Shown here piece by piece: positions 5,509 through 7,907 of a DNA stretch of 7,907 nucleotides. The stretch comes from Planctomycetaceae bacterium. GTDB taxonomy: Bacteria > Planctomycetota > Phycisphaerae > Phycisphaerales > SM1A02. Under the pieces are notes generated by a model that saw only the letters and a list, made by a program, of their open reading frames with translations, did no database searches and was not told the origin of the DNA. Numbering within the stretch: the stretch's first letter is position 1; each line of letters starts with the position of its first letter. Location of the stretch: positions 1 through 7,907 of the forward strand of contig CANJIC010000086.1 of assembly GCA_947474205.1 (NCBI GenBank), read 5' to 3'. The position numbers and the translations under genes are program-made.

Positions 5509-6659
5509 ACCACAACCGCCGGTTTTGATTTGGAGAAATGTAAATGCGGAACGGTGTCGCCAAAGCAAGTTCCCATGGCGCGCCCGGCCGCGATCAATCC
5601 ATGATCCAGTGGAACAAGTCGTTGCTTGCCCGCGGCGTGCAACAAGTCGACATCGGAGAAAATATTATTTTCACGCACCACCATGCGATTGTGGCCGCCA
5701 GCCATGAGCGTAAGAATGGCGTGGTAGCCAAAGTGCGTGGCCAGAATTCGATCAGCCGCGATGGGCGGACCGCCGCGCTGAATGTGGCCAAGCACCGTGG
5801 TGCGGGTTTCCACATTGCAGTTTTTCTCAATGTTTTTAGCCACAAACGCGCCAATGCCGCCAAGACGAATGGGGTCGGGACTTGTGGGATCAATGCGCGC
5901 CACCATTTGCTCGCCTGACTTTTGCTTGGCGCCCTCGGCCACCACCACAATGGCGAAGCCCGGACCTTTGCTCATGCGTTCATTCACAAACGCGCAAATC
6001 GGATCAAAGTCAAACGGAATTTCTGGAAGCAGAATCACGTCGCTGCCACTGGCCACGCCGGCGGTGAGCGCAATCCAACCCGCGTTGCGCCCCATGAGTT
6101 CACACACCATCACGCGGTGGTGGCTGTCGGCGGTGGAGTGCAAGCGATCAAGCGCGTCGGTGGCGGTTGCGACGGCGGTAAGAAAACCAAAACTAATTTC
6201 GGTTCCAACAATATCGTTGTCGATTGTTTTTGGAACGCCAATAATGTTCAAGCCCTTGTGCACAAGGTGGCTGGCCGCGCTCATGGTTCCATCGCCACCA
6301 ATCACAATGATGGCGTCAAGGCGATGGCGTCGCGCGGTCTCGATGCAGCGCTGGGTCATGTCGCGAAAAATCGGCGCGCCGTGTTCGTCATTGCCAACGT
6401 GGTACCTGCTTGGGTTGCAACGATTGTTGCTGCCCAAAATAGTTCCGCCGCGCACCAGAATTCCAGCGACATCACGCGAAGTCAGTGGGCGAACGCGGTC
6501 GTCGATTAAGCCTTGAAAGCCATCTTCAATGCCAACCACTTCAATGCCACATTGCAAAATGGCGGTCTTGGTCACTGCGCGAATCACGGCGTTCAGGCCG
6601 GGGCAATCGCCGCCGCCGGTGAGAACGCCAATGCGACGAATATTTTCTGGAGGTGTCAT
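5505..6659 (-). CDS. pfkA: 6-phosphofructokinase
   Basis: PFK phosphorylates fructose-6-phosphate to fructose-1,6-bisphosphate in glycolysis. Numbered from the ATG at 6659 (384 residues): GVLTGGGDCPGLNAVIR (11-27) and GGDGT (121-125) bind phosphoryl donor and metal, and PKTIDND (143-149) holds the catalytic Asp147. MGRNAGW, LPEIPFDF, VVVAEGAK and TTVLGHIQRGG bind fructose-6-phosphate. Gly124 (E. coli Gly104) predicts ATP as donor, whereas Lys144 (E. coli Gly124) is the residue of pyrophosphate enzymes. This mix is known from group III ATP enzymes of plants and Streptomyces. An in-frame ATG at 6710 would add 17 residues, but would leave only 28 bp to the divergent lysS; neither start has a clear Shine-Dalgarno site. 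It heads the minus-strand block. Confidence 0.94.
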   Translation of the reverse strand: MTPPENIRRIGVLTGGGDCPGLNAVIRAVTKTAILQCGIEVVGIEDGFQGLIDDRVRPLTSRDVAGILVRGGTILGSNNRCNPSRYHVGNDEHGAPIFRDMTQRCIETARRHRLDAIIVIGGDGTMSAASHLVHKGLNIIGVPKTIDNDIVGTEISFGFLTAVATATDALDRLHSTADSHHRVMVCELMGRNAGWIALTAGVASGSDVILLPEIPFDFDPICAFVNERMSKGPGFAIVVVAEGAKQKSGEQMVARIDPTSPDPIRLGGIGAFVAKNIEKNCNVETRTTVLGHIQRGGPPIAADRILATHFGYHAILTLMAGGHNRMVVRENNIFSDVDLLHAAGKQRLVPLDHGLIAAGRAMGTCFGDTVPHLHFSKSKPAVVV

Positions 6660-6738
6660 GGAAAGCGTCAGATCGTAACCATCTTTTGCAAGCGCGCCAC
6701 GCGCCGCCATCTTTCACATCAGCGGTACCATTCTTTCA
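6660..6738. promoter_or_regulatory. Short divergent gap between pfkA and lysS
   Basis: Both genes start outward from this 79-bp gap (28 bp if pfkA begins at 6710), so promoters for both are expected here or within the gene starts. I see no good -35/-10 pair on either strand, no T-box or riboswitch-like structure, and no Shine-Dalgarno site before the lysS ATG (it is preceded by ATTCTTTCA). Confidence 0.35.
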
Positions 6739-7907
6739 ATGACACAGGAAAAATCTCCAGCCAATCACGGCGACTCAGGCGGCGTTGAGGAAGTTCATCC
6801 ATCGGTGCTTGAAGCGGCGCGGCGCGCCAAGTTGGATCGCTACCGAAATGAGATGGGAGTGGACCCATTTGGCGCGCGCGTGTCGGGCTTGGTCGCATTG
6901 CAAGACGCGCGCGCCGCGTTCAATGCCGACGCTCAAACGCAGCATGAACTTGACAGCGCCAAGGCCAAGGCCGACCCCGCGTTTCAAATTGTTGACACGC
7001 GCCCGCGCATGCAAGTGGCTGGACGCGTGGTGCAATACCGCGATCTTGGAAAAATTATTTTCTTTTGGTTGCGTGATCACACCGGCGACTTGCAAATTTC
7101 CATGAGCAAGGCCGCCGCCGACGCGAAGTCATTTGAAATTGCCAAGGCGCTTGATTATGGCGACATTGTGTGCGCGCAAGGACCCATTGGCCGCACGCAG
7201 AAGGGCGAAATTTGCATTTGGGCGCACCATGTTTCGCTGCAATGCAAAAGTTTAGCGCCGCCGCCAGGCAAGTGGCATGGCTTGGAAGACGCGGAAATTC
7301 GCTATCGAAAGCGCTATTTGGACATGTGGGCCACGCCTCGCACCATGCAAGTTTTTCAAATGCGCAGCCGCATTGTTGCCATGGTGCGCAACTTCATGCA
7401 GCGCGGCGGATATTTGGAGGTTGAGACTCCCATGATGCAACCGTTGGCGGGTGGCGCGGCGGCGCGTCCATTTGTGACCACGCACAACGCGCTGGGCATG
7501 AATTTATTTTTACGCGTGGCGCCCGAGTTGTATCTAAAGCGTTTGATCACCGGCGGCATGCCGCGCGTGTTTGAAATCAACCGCAACTTTCGCAATGAAG
7601 GCGTTGATCGCAGCCATAATCCGGAGTTCACCGCCATGGAGGCGTACGAGGCGTTTGGTGATTACACAAGCATTATGGACATGACGGAATCCTTGGTGCA
7701 TGAGTGCGCCGTTGAAGTGGCTAAGGAACAAGCCGATGTTCCCGCGGGCCCCGTGCTTGCGTTTGGTGAATTGAAAGTGAATTACGCCAAGCCATTTCGC
7801 CGCGTCACTTTCGCGCAGTTGTTCAAGCAAGGCTCTGGTCTTGACATCTTTGATGAGAAATCTGTTTTGCAAGAGGCCCAGACGCGCCACATTCCACACG
7901 CCGCCAC
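6739..7907 (+). CDS. lysS: Lysyl-tRNA synthetase, class II (3' end outside window)
   Basis: LysRS activates lysine with ATP and loads it onto tRNA-Lys in the cytosol. The frame opens at ATG 6739 and stays open for 389 codons to the window edge; the usual length is ~500. A variable N-terminal stretch is followed by the OB-fold anticodon-binding domain (about 90-170: MQVAGRVVQYRDLGK, FFWLRDHTGDLQIS). Then come LEDAEIRYRKRYLD (182-195), class II motif 1 (about 208-235, ending YLEVETPMMQP), RVAPELYLKRLI (259-270) and motif 2 (RVFEINRNFRNEG, 276-288, then NPEFTAMEAYEAF). Motif 3 lies beyond the edge. The combination of APELYLKRL and NRNFRNEG is specific to LysRS among class IIb enzymes. The gene is divergent from pfkA. 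Confidence 0.96.
   Translation, partial: MTQEKSPANHGDSGGVEEVHPSVLEAARRAKLDRYRNEMGVDPFGARVSGLVALQDARAAFNADAQTQHELDSAKAKADPAFQIVDTRPRMQVAGRVVQYRDLGKIIFFWLRDHTGDLQISMSKAAADAKSFEIAKALDYGDIVCAQGPIGRTQKGEICIWAHHVSLQCKSLAPPPGKWHGLEDAEIRYRKRYLDMWATPRTMQVFQMRSRIVAMVRNFMQRGGYLEVETPMMQPLAGGAAARPFVTTHNALGMNLFLRVAPELYLKRLITGGMPRVFEINRNFRNEGVDRSHNPEFTAMEAYEAFGDYTSIMDMTESLVHECAVEVAKEQADVPAGPVLAFGELKVNYAKPFRRVTFAQLFKQGSGLDIFDEKSVLQEAQTRHIPHAA

Noticed and set aside
5509..5568. Upstream ATG of gmhB at 5568
   Set aside because: The added 20 residues are the shadow of the pfkA C terminus and unlike HAD N termini; the GTG at 5508 fits the stop/start overlap.
5782..6516. 244-codon plus-strand frame opposite pfkA (also 5922-6509)
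   Set aside because: Covers the conserved PFK core on the other strand; stop-free only because of GC-rich codon use.
6660..6738. T-box or lysine riboswitch before lysS
   Set aside because: The leader is too short and lacks a T-box sequence, terminator stem or riboswitch core.
1049..7155. Octamer GCGCTTGA/TCAAGCGC repeated about nine times, like a DNA uptake or chi-type signal
   Set aside because: Most copies fall in frame as Ala-Leu-Asp (GCG CTT GAY) or Ser-Ser-Ala, so preferred codons explain them; none was noticed in an intergenic region.
6775..7899. Minus-strand frames opposite lysS (6775-7095, 7252-7485, 7356-7637, 7534-7899)
   Set aside because: The plus strand encodes an uninterrupted lysyl-tRNA synthetase here; the frames are antisense shadows.

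Overview
The window is an ordinary, gene-dense bacterial chromosome segment, moderately GC-rich and with strong use of GCG and CTT codons. It looks planctomycete-like, possibly Phycisphaerae. The reasons are a short chlamydial Hc1-type histone-like protein, an animal-type adenylosuccinate lyase, LPS-heptose genes in a Gram-negative-type envelope, a PFK of the plant/actinobacterial type, and mostly Shine-Dalgarno-free starts. This placement is inference, not proof. I see no mobile element, CRISPR array, tRNA, rRNA or phage gene.

Left end (1-615). A minus-strand gene whose first 37 codons lie in the window resembles the N terminus of a FabZ-like 3-hydroxyacyl-ACP dehydratase. It diverges from a 61-residue Hc1-like histone gene across a 150-bp intergenic region holding several dyad symmetries. 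The histone gene ends at a clear intrinsic terminator, which separates it from the convergent minus-strand block.

Centre (616-6659, all minus strand). In transcription order this reads pfkA, gmhB (HAD phosphatase plus an unrecognised C-terminal domain), a waaF-like heptosyltransferase, plsY, purB, then an ISOC1/2-type cysteine hydrolase. pfkA/gmhB and plsY/purB each overlap by the same four bases, GTGA, and gmhB/waaF abut exactly, so most of the block is probably one transcript. A 102-bp gap precedes plsY and a 103-bp gap precedes the hydrolase. GmhB and WaaF supply and attach LPS core heptose, PlsY starts phospholipid synthesis, and PfkA and PurB serve central carbon and purine metabolism. 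The block therefore mixes envelope building with core metabolism.

Right end (6739-7907). lysS (class II lysyl-tRNA synthetase) starts divergently from pfkA and runs off the window after 389 codons. Its motifs 1 and 2 are present; motif 3 lies outside.

I found no convincing undescribed system. The points most worth a second look are the extra domain and altered metal site of GmhB, the Gly/Lys specificity pair in PFK, the tail-less Hc1-type protein with its dyad-rich upstream region, and the repeated GTGA translational couplings.
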